Source: Bacteroidales bacterium (GTDB lineage Bacteria; Bacteroidota; Bacteroidia; Bacteroidales; F082). From it: 46,595 bases of DNA. Below the pieces are notes generated by a model. It was not told the origin of the DNA and did not search any database. It was given only the letters and a program-made list of their open reading frames with translations. Shown piece after piece: positions 14,046-23,555 of the stretch. Position 1 is the stretch's first letter. The number at the start of each line of letters is the position of its first letter. The stretch is from NCBI GenBank assembly GCA_013141455.1, contig JABFQW010000042.1:1-46595 (forward strand), in the 5' to 3' direction. Made by a program: the position numbers and the translations under genes.

Positions 14046-16010
14046 TTATCGACCTATCTGCCGTATCGATTTCCAGCATATTTCAACATCTTTCCAAACC
14101 GTATAGTCGCGGGCATACAACAGGTTTAGGTGATGTATTGTTTCATCGTCAATCGTTTGCGATTGAAAAATATCACCAGGATTCAAAATCCCCTGCCTGA
14201 TTTTTGGTAATTTACCCAGCCCTCCTTCAGCAACTTTTCCGTATCCAACCCAGGTACGAAAGCCAAAAAGAACCATGATCAAATTCCCCACTGCTTTCAA
14301 TCTATTTGGAATGATGAACAACAAGACAGGTGATATAATAAGAAATATCAACGAGTTCAACACATCAAACAAACGTTTGCTACGGCGGTTCCCAAACGAG
14401 TCAATTGCCTTTATATCAATCGTGTATAAATCACCACGGGTATTGATCGAGTTACTTCCAATGATCGATAAGCTGTCTTCAGGTGCAATTTTATAATCAA
14501 TTTCGGCATCGTGCCATTCTGTCATTTTATCGATGATGACCTGATGCGGAATATTTTTCGAACAGAAAATGACCTCATTAATCTTATAAATGGTAATGAT
14601 ATCTTTCACCTGTAACATATTACCAATGAATGCGTTATCCGAAACAGCCACCTCGGTACTCTCTACCAGTCCGATGAATTCGGGTTTGATTGATGTGCTG
14701 TGCAGGATTCCTTCAACCCGCATCGCTTCCGTCTTGTCGCCGATAACCAGAAAACGCATCCGTTTATTTTGTCCAAAAGTGTAACCATCGGCCTTCGAAA
14801 GATGCGCCACGAAACGGGTAATAGTAAAACCAACTGTTAACCAAAGTGTACTCAGCAAGATCAGGGCGCGCGAAAAACGCAGGCTCTCGGGCAACAAGGC
14901 ATAAAGCACGAGTATGGTGATGCTTCCAATCCCGATGCCACGCATGCTACGCCATAGTTTTACGGGTTTATCATATCCTCCGCTGAGGTAAACCGAAAGC
15001 AGCCAGATGGCAAGAAAAGCAGGGATGACAAATGCGAGCAACTCGATGGGATAATCGCCACCCTGCCGATAGATGGTCAGGTTGCCCCAATAAAGCTGGA
15101 TGAAATAAATACCGAAATAACCCAGCAATGCATCAAAAAACGGGAGTGTTGCTTTTTTGAAAAAACGTGATAATAAGGCGATGAATGCCCTGAAATAAAT
15201 AGCAATATGTATCAACACCGAAAAGGTTCGTGCGCGCTTCGAACTGAAATGTTTTTTGGCGAAAATGATCATTGCATTGTAAAAAACAAATACATAATTC
15301 ACGCTGCTTTTCTTTGTGCTTTCGCCTTTGTAATGGATAATACGCGTTTCGGGAAAATAGTAATTCTTATACCCGGCCTGCGTTATCCGGTACGACAAAT
15401 CGATGTCTTCGCCATACATAAAAAACGCCTCGTCTAATAATCCAGTTATATCAATAACCGAGCGGCGCATCAGCATAAAAGCACCTGCAAGTATCTCTAT
15501 TTCAGCCGTTTTATTCTTATCAAGATATCCGAGATGATAACGTGCAAACCGTTTTGATCGTGGGAAAAGTTGCGAAAAACCAAATATTTTATAAAATGCT
15601 GTCATGGGTGTGGGTAGTCCGCGCTTCGATTCAGGAAGAAATTTCCCCTTTCCGTCAACCATCTTCACGCCCAATCCACCGGCTTCAGGATGTTGATCCA
15701 TAAATTCAATCACTTTCGAAAAAGTGTCATCTTCAACCACTGTATCAGGATTGAGCAACAACACATATTCGGCTTTCGACAGACGCATGGCCTGGTTATT
15801 GGCCTTGCTAAAGCCGGTGTTTTGCTTGTTTTCGATCAGAATTACTTCAGGAAACTTCTCACGTACCATACGGTTTGAGCCGTCCACAGAATTGTTATCA
15901 ACCACAAACACCTCAACGTCAATACCTTTCGAAGCCTTTCGCACCGAATACAGACATTGTTCCAGAAAATACTCAACATTGTAGTTGACAATGATTACCG
16001 ACAGCTTCAT
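14046..16010 (-). CDS. GT2 glycosyltransferase fused to a degenerate polyprenyl phosphoglycosyltransferase
   Basis: 654 residues. Residues 1-230 are a family 2 glycosyltransferase: SVIIVNYN at the start, VVDNNSVDGS (37-45), NPDT (87-90) as the metal-binding DxD-like site, and GEDIDLSYR (200-208) as the ED motif. Then come membrane helices (about 265-400), a Rossmann-like CoA-binding region (418-535) and, at 544-568, KRLFDVLNSLIFLIISPVLLF, which matches the anchor helix of WcaJ/PglC-type sugar transferases. The catalytic middle of that family is missing: the chain runs straight to FRTWVGYGK and LPKIRQGILNPGD, then ends with YARDYTVWKDVEICWKSI as such enzymes do. So the PGT part is probably inactive and serves as membrane platform. 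The likely role is cell-surface polysaccharide synthesis. Confidence 0.75.
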   Translation of the reverse strand: MKLSVIIVNYNVEYFLEQCLYSVRKASKGIDVEVFVVDNNSVDGSNRMVREKFPEVILIENKQNTGFSKANNQAMRLSKAEYVLLLNPDTVVEDDTFSKVIEFMDQHPEAGGLGVKMVDGKGKFLPESKRGLPTPMTAFYKIFGFSQLFPRSKRFARYHLGYLDKNKTAEIEILAGAFMLMRRSVIDITGLLDEAFFMYGEDIDLSYRITQAGYKNYYFPETRIIHYKGESTKKSSVNYVFVFYNAMIIFAKKHFSSKRARTFSVLIHIAIYFRAFIALLSRFFKKATLPFFDALLGYFGIYFIQLYWGNLTIYRQGGDYPIELLAFVIPAFLAIWLLSVYLSGGYDKPVKLWRSMRGIGIGSITILVLYALLPESLRFSRALILLSTLWLTVGFTITRFVAHLSKADGYTFGQNKRMRFLVIGDKTEAMRVEGILHSTSIKPEFIGLVESTEVAVSDNAFIGNMLQVKDIITIYKINEVIFCSKNIPHQVIIDKMTEWHDAEIDYKIAPEDSLSIIGSNSINTRGDLYTIDIKAIDSFGNRRSKRLFDVLNSLIFLIISPVLLFIIPNRLKAVGNLIMVLFGFRTWVGYGKVAEGGLGKLPKIRQGILNPGDIFQSQTIDDETIHHLNLLYARDYTVWKDVEICWKSIRQIGR

Positions 16011-16035
16011 AAGGTGAATCAGGCTTTTGAACCGT

Positions 16036-16043
16036 CAAAGATA
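16036..16043 (-). promoter_or_regulatory. -7 promoter element of the glycosyltransferase gene
   Basis: TATCTTTG on the minus strand fits TAnnTTTG, 26 bases before the start codon. A matching -33 element is not clear. Confidence 0.4.
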
Positions 16044-16293
16044 GCACAGTTATTTCGATTGAGTTGGTAGTTAAATCAGGGAATACAGTCAAATATCCGT
16101 TAAAGCAAAATATTCACTAAGAACTAAATATTAATTAAACCTCTATAAGATTGCCGGCAACACCTCGAAGCACAGATTTATTTTGTTCTTAGCACGATGG
16201 CAAGATTGCTTTAAGCCAGGTGTTCGATTATAAATTTCTAATTCCTATCTAAACGCCTTGTCAATAACTTCCCCCAAATACGATCCGCAAGTT

Positions 16294-18171
16294 TTATTTC
16301 TGTTCGTATTCAAATTTAGTTTTTATTTCATTCATAAAATAACTTGCTATCGAACCGGCATTCATTAATCCGTTATACACTTCTTGAGGCACATCAAAAT
16401 ATTGATAAATAGCTCCATGCTGAAATTCAATTTCTAATATTTGTTTTTCAGCATCGTAACCAACCGAGGCTATAGTGGAAGAGGAAACGGGAGTTCGTTC
16501 AATGCCTATACTAGGTTCTACAGCAATTGTTTTCAACAATAGTTCACCTAATTCGGTGGTGAAATATTGTTGAGCCCTGCTGGTAAGTTTATCAGGTAGG
16601 GTTAATTTGAGCCATCCGGTATCTATCAATGGTTTGATATATTTTTGAAAGTTTTTAGTGTTTTTGTATAAGCCAATTAACTCGAAAATTTCGTCTCTTG
16701 TTTTGGGTTCTAAACAACATTCCAAAACCTGTTTTGCTTGTGGACTTATGCTGTTTCTGATAGCCATTCTGTCTCTGTCTCCCAAACCGGAGACAGAGAG
16801 ACTAAGATAAGGATTTATCTCCATTAAGTCTTTGAATATAAATGGTTTATCTATGTCTCCACTTAGTCCCTCCTCAGAGCCTAAGATGTTTTTTACCAGC
16901 GAATGAACAGGCAGTGTGCAAAGGAAATAGTTTCGCTCATCATCCGTTTCAAATACTGGTGGAGGCGAACCATTTTCCTCAAGTCGGCTGTAAATAATTG
17001 GCAATCCGGTTCCTCTTCCTTCGGTTAATTTCAGTTCTTTTAAAAAGCTGCCTATTTTTCGGTTTCTGTACTCTCTTGCAACAACCCGTTCCATTTTAAG
17101 CATTTTTTTATCAATCGGAGGCATTGGGCCGGGGAAGCTCAATATTTCAATTTTATCGGGATGTATCTGTATTTCCACCGGATTCTCACGTTCGTAACTT
17201 CTGTGATAAACTGCATTAACTAACGCTTCTTCAATAGCTTGATAAGGATAGTTAAAGTATCGTACGGCTTCTGCCTGATTGGGCGCTTTTGAAACATACT
17301 CCTGAATTATGTTGGATTCAATAAAACTCAAAGCATCTCGAAGTTGTTTAACAATTGAACCTGTAAAAATCTTTTCAGAATAATTTTTACCAACTTTCCC
17401 TTTGTGAACTACAATTTCGATTTTAGCACCAGCAAAGAATTTATCCGGACTTTCATTAAACATTAACAATCCGGCATTCGTAGGCCTTAAAAGTTCATCC
17501 GGACCTTTGGCAATTTTCATTTGTTTACATAAATCGGCAAAAGATATTTTTGTGCTTTCATCATACAACGAACTCATTACCTCTTTAAGATGCTCCTGAA
17601 TCAGATGTAAACTAAAATCGTTAAGTGTTGAATGTTGATTTATTCTATCATCAAAAGGAATGCGGGCAGTAAGTTCCAGTAATCTTCTCTCTTCATCTGA
17701 ACCTTCTTTAACTTTAATGGTTATTGATCCACGCTTAATGTACCAAGCTTTTTCCGGTTTCTTATCACTAAGACTAACCGGCGCTTTGTAAGGACGATTA
17801 TCACCGGCTGGAGCCCAGATAATTAATATGTGTTTTCCGTTTATGGCATAAGGCTGTGAAACAGGCATATAACTTGGTGAAATTTTATGCGTCAATTCAA
17901 TTAATCTCTTTTGAAATGAATCCATTTGTTCGGGATTTAATCCCAAAGGCGGAAGTTTAGCTATTCCATTTTCTTCTTCCACCCCAATAATAATGTACCC
18001 ACCATCCCAATTATTAATATCATTGGCAAAAGCACAAAGGGAATGAACAATGTCTTCCGGGTTCCATCCTCTTTTTAATTCAATACGATCCCATTCAATC
18101 GTATTTCCATGTAACAGTTCGTTTATGTTAATAGGTAAAGCCAATTCAATGTTTTTTTTTAAATTTTTCAA
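16294..18171 (-). CDS. AlbA_2 (Schlafen-like) / RecG-C-type protein with a C-terminal KTSC domain
   Basis: 625 residues if the TTG at 18171 is used; a TTG at 18144, just before ALPININELL, is an alternative and no early ATG exists. Residues 27-170 are an AlbA_2 domain (IELKRGWNPEDI, then GGYIIIGVEEENG). About 190-420 match the C-terminal part of the so-called ATP-dependent helicase-like regulators, with YPYQAIEEALVNAVYHRSYERENPVEIQI and GRGTGLPIIYSRLEENG. About 445-545 is a winged-helix-like region (SPQAKQVLECCLEPKTRDEIFELIG). Residues 561-623 are a KTSC domain (SSTIASVGYD, LEIEFQHGAIYQYFDVP, YFMNEI). The role is unknown; AlbA_2 proteins occur as regulators and in defence, and KTSC is usually found alone or in other contexts. 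No coupled neighbour. Confidence 0.75.
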   Translation of the reverse strand: MKNLKKNIELALPININELLHGNTIEWDRIELKRGWNPEDIVHSLCAFANDINNWDGGYIIIGVEEENGIAKLPPLGLNPEQMDSFQKRLIELTHKISPSYMPVSQPYAINGKHILIIWAPAGDNRPYKAPVSLSDKKPEKAWYIKRGSITIKVKEGSDEERRLLELTARIPFDDRINQHSTLNDFSLHLIQEHLKEVMSSLYDESTKISFADLCKQMKIAKGPDELLRPTNAGLLMFNESPDKFFAGAKIEIVVHKGKVGKNYSEKIFTGSIVKQLRDALSFIESNIIQEYVSKAPNQAEAVRYFNYPYQAIEEALVNAVYHRSYERENPVEIQIHPDKIEILSFPGPMPPIDKKMLKMERVVAREYRNRKIGSFLKELKLTEGRGTGLPIIYSRLEENGSPPPVFETDDERNYFLCTLPVHSLVKNILGSEEGLSGDIDKPFIFKDLMEINPYLSLSVSGLGDRDRMAIRNSISPQAKQVLECCLEPKTRDEIFELIGLYKNTKNFQKYIKPLIDTGWLKLTLPDKLTSRAQQYFTTELGELLLKTIAVEPSIGIERTPVSSSTIASVGYDAEKQILEIEFQHGAIYQYFDVPQEVYNGLMNAGSIASYFMNEIKTKFEYEQK

Positions 18172-18242
18172 ATAAGAAAAGCAATGCCTTTGGGCAACTT
18201 TTCATCAAACCAATGCCAACACAAAAATCTATGCTCCTATGC

Positions 18243-19985
18243 CTAAATAATATGACTTTTCTTCCATAACTCAATTATCGTTCGAAGATACCAATTAAAT
18301 TCCTCATGCCTTAACAGCTCATCATCAATCACTTCGAAATGAAACCAATCAGGTTTTACTTCCTTCAATTTTTCCATTTCAATCCGGATCTCAGAAATGA
18401 TCGATTCAATTTCTGATGAAGCTTTTACTTTTAATTTCGATGCCTTGTAAAACGAAATAGGCAGACTAAATTTTATCCGTTGCTTTAAAAAAAGCCAACG
18501 AATCAACAACTGCTGATCCGGGGCTAATTTCCAGTTCGGATTTGGAATGGTCTCTAAGCCTGATTCCAATTTTTTGAAAAAGGTCAAAAAGAGTTTTCCA
18601 TGTTTTTTCGACTTCATGGGTAAACTTAAAGCTTTTAAAGCAAATTCCGTACTATAAAAAGGCGTGGTGATCCATGCAAAATACCGGTTACGGTCTTCGC
18701 CTTCAAACAACCATACCATTGCCCGTTCTTGCAATAGAAACAGTGCATATTTTTCCTCGTAAGTAATTGCTCTGTATGTATTTACAATATGAATAAGTTC
18801 AGTAAAAAAGTCATTCTTGCTGAGCGAAACCATTTTTAACACCTTGTCCAATGGCATCAGAGCATTTTTTGCTACCAAATATTTTAAAAAATCACATTCA
18901 TTTCGCAATGGAATTGCCGGACGTAGATCAGCCAGAATTTTATCGCCACCATCACCAGTAATTTGCTGTAGATCATTGTCTCTGAAATAATTAAGAAATG
19001 GAATTAAGAAAGCCATTCCAAGGTAATTCAATCCCTGTTTCATATTCAACAAGACTTCCATGCTTGTTTCGTCAGTTGAACCAAGCTCAATAATTTTATG
19101 GTGTTCTTCGATTTTTAACAACTTTACAATCTGATCAACCGCTATCAAATCAGCGTCTGCGCTGCCTCCTTTTTCGTTGTAAGTAAGATAGTTAGCTTTC
19201 AATTTGTTATTAACCAATATTCCGGCAATCAGTCGCGAATCGAGGCCACCACTCAAGGCCAACGATGGCTTCGACAAACAATTGATCCGGTTAATTGTAC
19301 CTTTAACCAACAATTCAAATAATTTTTCTTCCGGATTTTTACCACAATTGTCTCCATCATTCTGAATAGTAATCCTTTCTCCCTCATCAATTGTGAACTT
19401 ATTTTCTTCTATATCAAACAATACAACTGAGTTGTAAGGCAAACGATAAATACCTTTCCAAAGCGTTTTATATCCGGGAACATAACCAAATAGCAAAGTG
19501 GATGCAATGGCAAAACGGTCATATTCAAGATTAGAGATCATGGCTTTAACAAACGAAATCTCGCGTGAAATGACAAATGTTTTGTTTTGCACAGCGTAAT
19601 AAACCGGCAACCGACCAAATATATCATTGAATATGAGAATCTTACTTGATTGTTTGTTGTACAGTACAACTACAAACTCTCCATCAGTCGTAGCAAGCCA
19701 GGGTTCAATTAATTGTTGATTAAAACCTTCCTCAGATATGAGTGAGATTAAAAACTCCCTGATCGATTCAGGTGATTTATTATAGATTATCCCTTCAAAC
19801 AACACGATTGTATCGCCAAATTCAAAAATTTCCATTGGATATTCCTGATAACTATTCGTTGCCAGAAAAAGGGAATTCTTCTCTAGAATGGTTATGCAGC
19901 TATAACGGTGATCAAAATGAAGCAGGCTAACTGCCTTGTTTAGTGCAGATTGTTGGGTATTAACCGCTAACAGGAATCCGGGCAT
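18243..19985 (-). CDS. Asparagine-synthase-like protein lacking the glutaminase cysteine
   Basis: 580 residues. The N-terminal 1-190 resembles the class II glutamine amidotransferase fold, but the catalytic Cys2 is absent (the protein starts MPGFLLAV instead of MCG), so it cannot release ammonia from glutamine. The synthetase half has the ATP pyrophosphatase P-loop SGGLDS at about 245-250 and a second motif QITGDGGDKI near 350. Such proteins amidate or cyclise carboxylates, or act in surface glycan and natural-product pathways. It is divergent from the formyltransferase/propeller and flippase genes, so a part in glycan modification is my inference. The fold is certain, the reaction is not. 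Confidence 0.75.
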   Translation of the reverse strand: MPGFLLAVNTQQSALNKAVSLLHFDHRYSCITILEKNSLFLATNSYQEYPMEIFEFGDTIVLFEGIIYNKSPESIREFLISLISEEGFNQQLIEPWLATTDGEFVVVLYNKQSSKILIFNDIFGRLPVYYAVQNKTFVISREISFVKAMISNLEYDRFAIASTLLFGYVPGYKTLWKGIYRLPYNSVVLFDIEENKFTIDEGERITIQNDGDNCGKNPEEKLFELLVKGTINRINCLSKPSLALSGGLDSRLIAGILVNNKLKANYLTYNEKGGSADADLIAVDQIVKLLKIEEHHKIIELGSTDETSMEVLLNMKQGLNYLGMAFLIPFLNYFRDNDLQQITGDGGDKILADLRPAIPLRNECDFLKYLVAKNALMPLDKVLKMVSLSKNDFFTELIHIVNTYRAITYEEKYALFLLQERAMVWLFEGEDRNRYFAWITTPFYSTEFALKALSLPMKSKKHGKLFLTFFKKLESGLETIPNPNWKLAPDQQLLIRWLFLKQRIKFSLPISFYKASKLKVKASSEIESIISEIRIEMEKLKEVKPDWFHFEVIDDELLRHEEFNWYLRTIIELWKKSHII

Positions 19986-20118
19986 GAAATTTAGTTTGAA
20001 AATGACATTCGTATGCTAAATTACAGAAGTTATCGTTTGTAAGGTGATCATGAAATTGTTTACCCTATTTTTTAGGATTGAAACATCCAATCCAGTCTCA
20101 TTTTTTAATCAAAACAAG

Positions 20119-20147
20119 TTTGGTTTGCATTTAAACCTGTATTTTTG
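20119..20147 (+). promoter_or_regulatory. Promoter of the formyltransferase-flippase pair
   Basis: TTTG (20119-20122), 17 bases, then TATTTTTG (20140-20147), a good Bacteroidota promoter. The predicted transcription start falls only a few bases before the ATGs at 20157 and 20160, so the message would be nearly leaderless and the TTG at 20145 cannot be the start codon. Confidence 0.5.
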
Positions 20148-20156
20148 AAAAAACTT

Positions 20157-21845
20157 ATGATGCATTCAACACCGGATTTGACTCCAGATTTTCTTCGTTT
20201 TGGACTGTTATGCAACAGTTTAACCCTGGAAAAATGGCAGGCCGAAACGATAAAAACTTTGGTTAATGGTGGAATGCAACTACATTTGGTGGTAGTAAAT
20301 GACAACCAAACCGACAAAACTCATTTCCGCGATAAAATTCAGCATTACAACTATAGCCGCTTACTTTTCAATTTCTGGTCACGATTTATCTTTCGTCCTG
20401 AATCGAAACAAGGTGTCGATATTTCAACAATCATAGGTAATTGCATACAAATCAGGTGCAAAACTGTTGCGAAAGGTGTCTTCAATATATTTGATAATCA
20501 AACCATTGAATTGATAAAACAGGAGAAATTAGATTTTCTGCTCCGTTTTGGTTTTAACATTATCAAAGGTGAAATTCTAAACTGCACAACCTATGGCGTT
20601 TGGTCGTTTCATCATGACGATGAAGAAGTGATACGGGGCGGTCCACCAGCTTTCTGGGAAGTTTACAAACCTATTGACACCAATGGCGTTATCCTGCAAA
20701 AACTGACTGATTCGTTAGATAAAGGTCTGATACTAAAAAAAATACATTTTAGAACAATCAAGCATTCTTACAAAGCCAATCTGAATCAGGCATATTTTGG
20801 AAGCACTTTTATGCCATTATCGGTTTGCAGAGATATTCTGAATGGAAATTATTGCGAAGCAATCTCAACCTCACAAGTGAAAGTGATTCATCCGCCGGAT
20901 AATACCAGGATGGTAAAATTCATTTTGAAAATGGGCTACCGCAGAATTCAATTTCATTTGAAAATGCTTTTTCGTCAGGAAGATTGGGTAACCGGAATCA
21001 TTCACCAATCAGGCGCTTCGTATATCAATGACTCAGTGCAAAATATTTCTCCAAAACAAATTTACTGGTTACCGAAACCAACATCATCTTGCTACACTGC
21101 CGATCCATTCGTGATTGATTACCAAGGTGATACCTTAGTTTTTTTTGAATTGTATGATTATGCAACCGGCAAAGGTGTGATTTCGATGGTAAAAGCTTCC
21201 GAAAACTTTCAAACCTTTCATGAAGTGCTCTCATCGGAAAATCACTTTTCGTTCCCGTTTGTATTAGAGCATAAACAGTCACTTTATTGTATTCCCGAAT
21301 CGTTTGAATCGAACGGTATTCAATTGTATCAATATGACAATCAATTAAATAAATTGATTTTCGTCAGAACATTGCTTGATGGAATCCAGGCCATTGACCC
21401 GGTTTTGTTCGAATATGATGGCTTGTGGTGGCTCCTCATCACGTTAAAAGATCAGCCAAGCGTGCATTTATACGCTTACTATGCTAATAACCCTTTCGGT
21501 CAATTTCTGCCACATGCCAATAATCCTGTTAAATCGTCAATTTTCGATGCACGATCTGCCGGTAAACCATTCACTTTCAACGGCAAACTAATCCGACCGG
21601 CACAGGATTGCGGTAAAGATTATGGTATGGCGGTCATCCTGAACGAAATTACACAACTTACATCTACTAGTTTCAAAGAAATTCCATTTCAGACATTAAA
21701 GCCCGGACCGGAATGGCCATTTCATGACGGCCTGCATACCTTTAACAGCAACCTGGATTACACTGTAATTGATGCGAAACGATTCACCTTCACCTGGTCA
21801 GGATTCAAAAACCAATTACTTTCGAAACTTAAAATTCGCCGCTGA
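20157..21845 (+). CDS. Formyltransferase-like domain fused to a GIPC-transferase-type beta-propeller
   Basis: 562 residues from ATG 20157. The N-terminal half (about 10-215) resembles formyltransferases: LRFGFNIIKGEIL, then SFHHDDEEVIRGGPPAFWE with His near 152 in the place of the catalytic His, and DSLDKGLIL with the family's Asp. The C-terminal half (about 290-545) has repeated blades such as YTADPFVIDYQGDTLVFFELYDY, FSFPFVLEHKQSLYCIPES and IDPVLFEYDGLWWLLIT, the signature of the five-bladed propeller found at the N-terminus of plant glucosamine inositolphosphorylceramide transferases. The likely role is N-formylation of an amino sugar on a surface glycan. It lies 2 bp before the flippase gene, an operon. 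The formyl-donor site is inferred. Confidence 0.65.
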   Translation: MMHSTPDLTPDFLRFGLLCNSLTLEKWQAETIKTLVNGGMQLHLVVVNDNQTDKTHFRDKIQHYNYSRLLFNFWSRFIFRPESKQGVDISTIIGNCIQIRCKTVAKGVFNIFDNQTIELIKQEKLDFLLRFGFNIIKGEILNCTTYGVWSFHHDDEEVIRGGPPAFWEVYKPIDTNGVILQKLTDSLDKGLILKKIHFRTIKHSYKANLNQAYFGSTFMPLSVCRDILNGNYCEAISTSQVKVIHPPDNTRMVKFILKMGYRRIQFHLKMLFRQEDWVTGIIHQSGASYINDSVQNISPKQIYWLPKPTSSCYTADPFVIDYQGDTLVFFELYDYATGKGVISMVKASENFQTFHEVLSSENHFSFPFVLEHKQSLYCIPESFESNGIQLYQYDNQLNKLIFVRTLLDGIQAIDPVLFEYDGLWWLLITLKDQPSVHLYAYYANNPFGQFLPHANNPVKSSIFDARSAGKPFTFNGKLIRPAQDCGKDYGMAVILNEITQLTSTSFKEIPFQTLKPGPEWPFHDGLHTFNSNLDYTVIDAKRFTFTWSGFKNQLLSKLKIRR

Positions 21846-21847
21846 TC

Positions 21848-23140
21848 ATGTTGAGAAAAATCCTTGCGACTTCCGGAACTCGAATCATGAATGCTGTTAG
21901 TAGCCTGATTGTGTTGTGGATAGCCACCAATGCACTGGGGTCGGAAGCCTGGGGTACCGCAGGGATCATATTGCTCGATATTTCGCTTGTATTGCTGGTT
22001 GTAGAATTAGTAACCGGCAGCGCTATCGTATTTCACAGCTCAAAAGAAAACTTCACTTCCCTCCTGCTCCTGTCTGCCATTTGGACGGTTTTCATCATCG
22101 GAATTTTTGCCCTGCTGTTTTTTATAGTCTCCTATTTTCCTCATTTATACAGCCTTATGATTCCGGAAGGTTATGGAAAACATATTCTTATTCTATCGCT
22201 AATCAATGGTTTTTATGGTTTCAACCTGAATGCCTTACTGGGAAGAGAAAAATTGAAATCATTCAATAGTTTGTTTGTGCTGCAGTTTACTTTGTTATTG
22301 ATAACTATGGCAGCTTCAGTCTATATTTTTGAAGTGAGAGATGAACGGGCATTTGTACTTGCACTATATGTATCTTATTCAATTCCAGCGATTATAGGAT
22401 GGATACTTATGGTACCATTACTCGAAAAACCTTCATTTTTTAATCTCCGTATAATTTTCAGACGGCTCTTCAATTTCGGAAGTATGACACAACTTTCGAG
22501 CATTGCTCATCTGATAAATAAAAGAATGAGTTTTTATGTGATCAAACAATACCTCGGTCTTGCACCACTTGGCGTGTATAATTCGGGAATTCAACTTACC
22601 GAGGGATTACGCCTCATCGGACAGAGTATTTCGTTGGTACAGTTTTCGAGTTTAAGTAACTCAAACAGTGATGAATACGCTCGTGTTTTGAGCATTCAAC
22701 TACTTAAATTCTCGGTGCTTTTGACCTCGCTGGCATTACTTGTTTTGATTGCTGTTCCGAAAGAAGTGTTCGAAACGATTTTCAGTAAGGATTTCGGGGA
22801 CATCAAAATCGTCATCATCAGTCTGGCACCCGGTGTGGTTTTTCTGGCAGCCAATACCATATTCAGCCATTATTTTTCAGGAACAGGCCAGCCAAAATAC
22901 AATCTGTATGCTTCCTTAGTTGGATTGATCGTAACCATACCGGCAGTTTTTCTGCTGATTCCTGCTTTTCATCTTGTCGGCGCCGGCATCAGCGCTTCCC
23001 TTGCCTATGGCGCATCGGTGATGTATCAATGGATTGTATTTAAGAAACTTACCCGGACAAAAACTGCTGAATTACGAATTCGCAGTCATGAAATCAAAGC
23101 ATTTGCGGTTTCGATAAGGAAACTCTTTTCTTCAAAATAG
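21848..23140 (+). CDS. Polysaccharide flippase (Wzx-like, MOP superfamily)
   Basis: 430 residues, an integral membrane protein with about 12 hydrophobic helices from residue 12 to about 400. The N-terminal MNAVSSLIVLWIATNALGSEAWGTAGI and the central FNFGSMTQLSSIAHLINKRMSFYVIKQYLGLAPLGVYNSG are typical of polysaccharide biosynthesis transporters that flip lipid-linked oligosaccharides across the inner membrane. It starts 2 bp after the formyltransferase/propeller gene and so is co-transcribed. No polymerase or ligase gene is near, so it may serve a small lipid-linked product or a pathway encoded elsewhere. Confidence 0.85.
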   Translation: MLRKILATSGTRIMNAVSSLIVLWIATNALGSEAWGTAGIILLDISLVLLVVELVTGSAIVFHSSKENFTSLLLLSAIWTVFIIGIFALLFFIVSYFPHLYSLMIPEGYGKHILILSLINGFYGFNLNALLGREKLKSFNSLFVLQFTLLLITMAASVYIFEVRDERAFVLALYVSYSIPAIIGWILMVPLLEKPSFFNLRIIFRRLFNFGSMTQLSSIAHLINKRMSFYVIKQYLGLAPLGVYNSGIQLTEGLRLIGQSISLVQFSSLSNSNSDEYARVLSIQLLKFSVLLTSLALLVLIAVPKEVFETIFSKDFGDIKIVIISLAPGVVFLAANTIFSHYFSGTGQPKYNLYASLVGLIVTIPAVFLLIPAFHLVGAGISASLAYGASVMYQWIVFKKLTRTKTAELRIRSHEIKAFAVSIRKLFSSK

Positions 23141-23251
23141 CTTTGAATCGCATTCTTTTGTGAAATCATCGAAAATAAATGTCCTACTCAACAAATAATG
23201 AGTATCATTGTCATTACCAAAACAGAATTACTCATCCTAAAACCACAAAAC

Positions 23252-23446
23252 ATGAAAAAGAACATTGGAAAAATTGACATGATTATCCGCATTGTTATTG
23301 GGTTGGCAATCGGAGCCGTTGGTTATTATTACCAAAGTTGGTTTGGACTGATTGGAATTATTCCGTTAGCCACAGCATTTATTGGTTTCTGTCCGGCTTA
23401 CACCTTGTTTAATTGTAACACCTGTAAAAAGGAGGAAGTGAAGTAG
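23252..23446 (+). CDS. DUF2892 (YgaP transmembrane-like) small membrane protein
   Basis: 64 residues from ATG 23252; an upstream in-frame start at 23198 adds residues of no family character. It begins MKKNIGKIDMIIRIVIGLAIG and has two membrane helices, then GFCPAYTLFNCNTCKKEE, the usual DUF2892 end with a Cys-containing CP motif. In other bacteria this domain is fused to rhodanese; its own role is not settled. It ends in a strong terminator at 23471-23496. Confidence 0.85.
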   Translation: MKKNIGKIDMIIRIVIGLAIGAVGYYYQSWFGLIGIIPLATAFIGFCPAYTLFNCNTCKKEEVK

Positions 23447-23470
23447 TTCATTTTTACGCAAAGAATTCAG

Positions 23471-23496
23471 AAAGAACCCAATGGGTTCTTTTTTTT
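23471..23496 (+). terminator. Intrinsic terminator after the DUF2892 gene
   Basis: AAAGAACCC / GGGTTCTTT with a 3-base loop, followed by further T (eight T in a row counting the stem). Confidence 0.9.
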
Positions 23497-23555
23497 GATT
23501 AAGCTAAATACATAAAAAAATGAAACTTTCTGTTAACAAAGACACACTTTTACAC

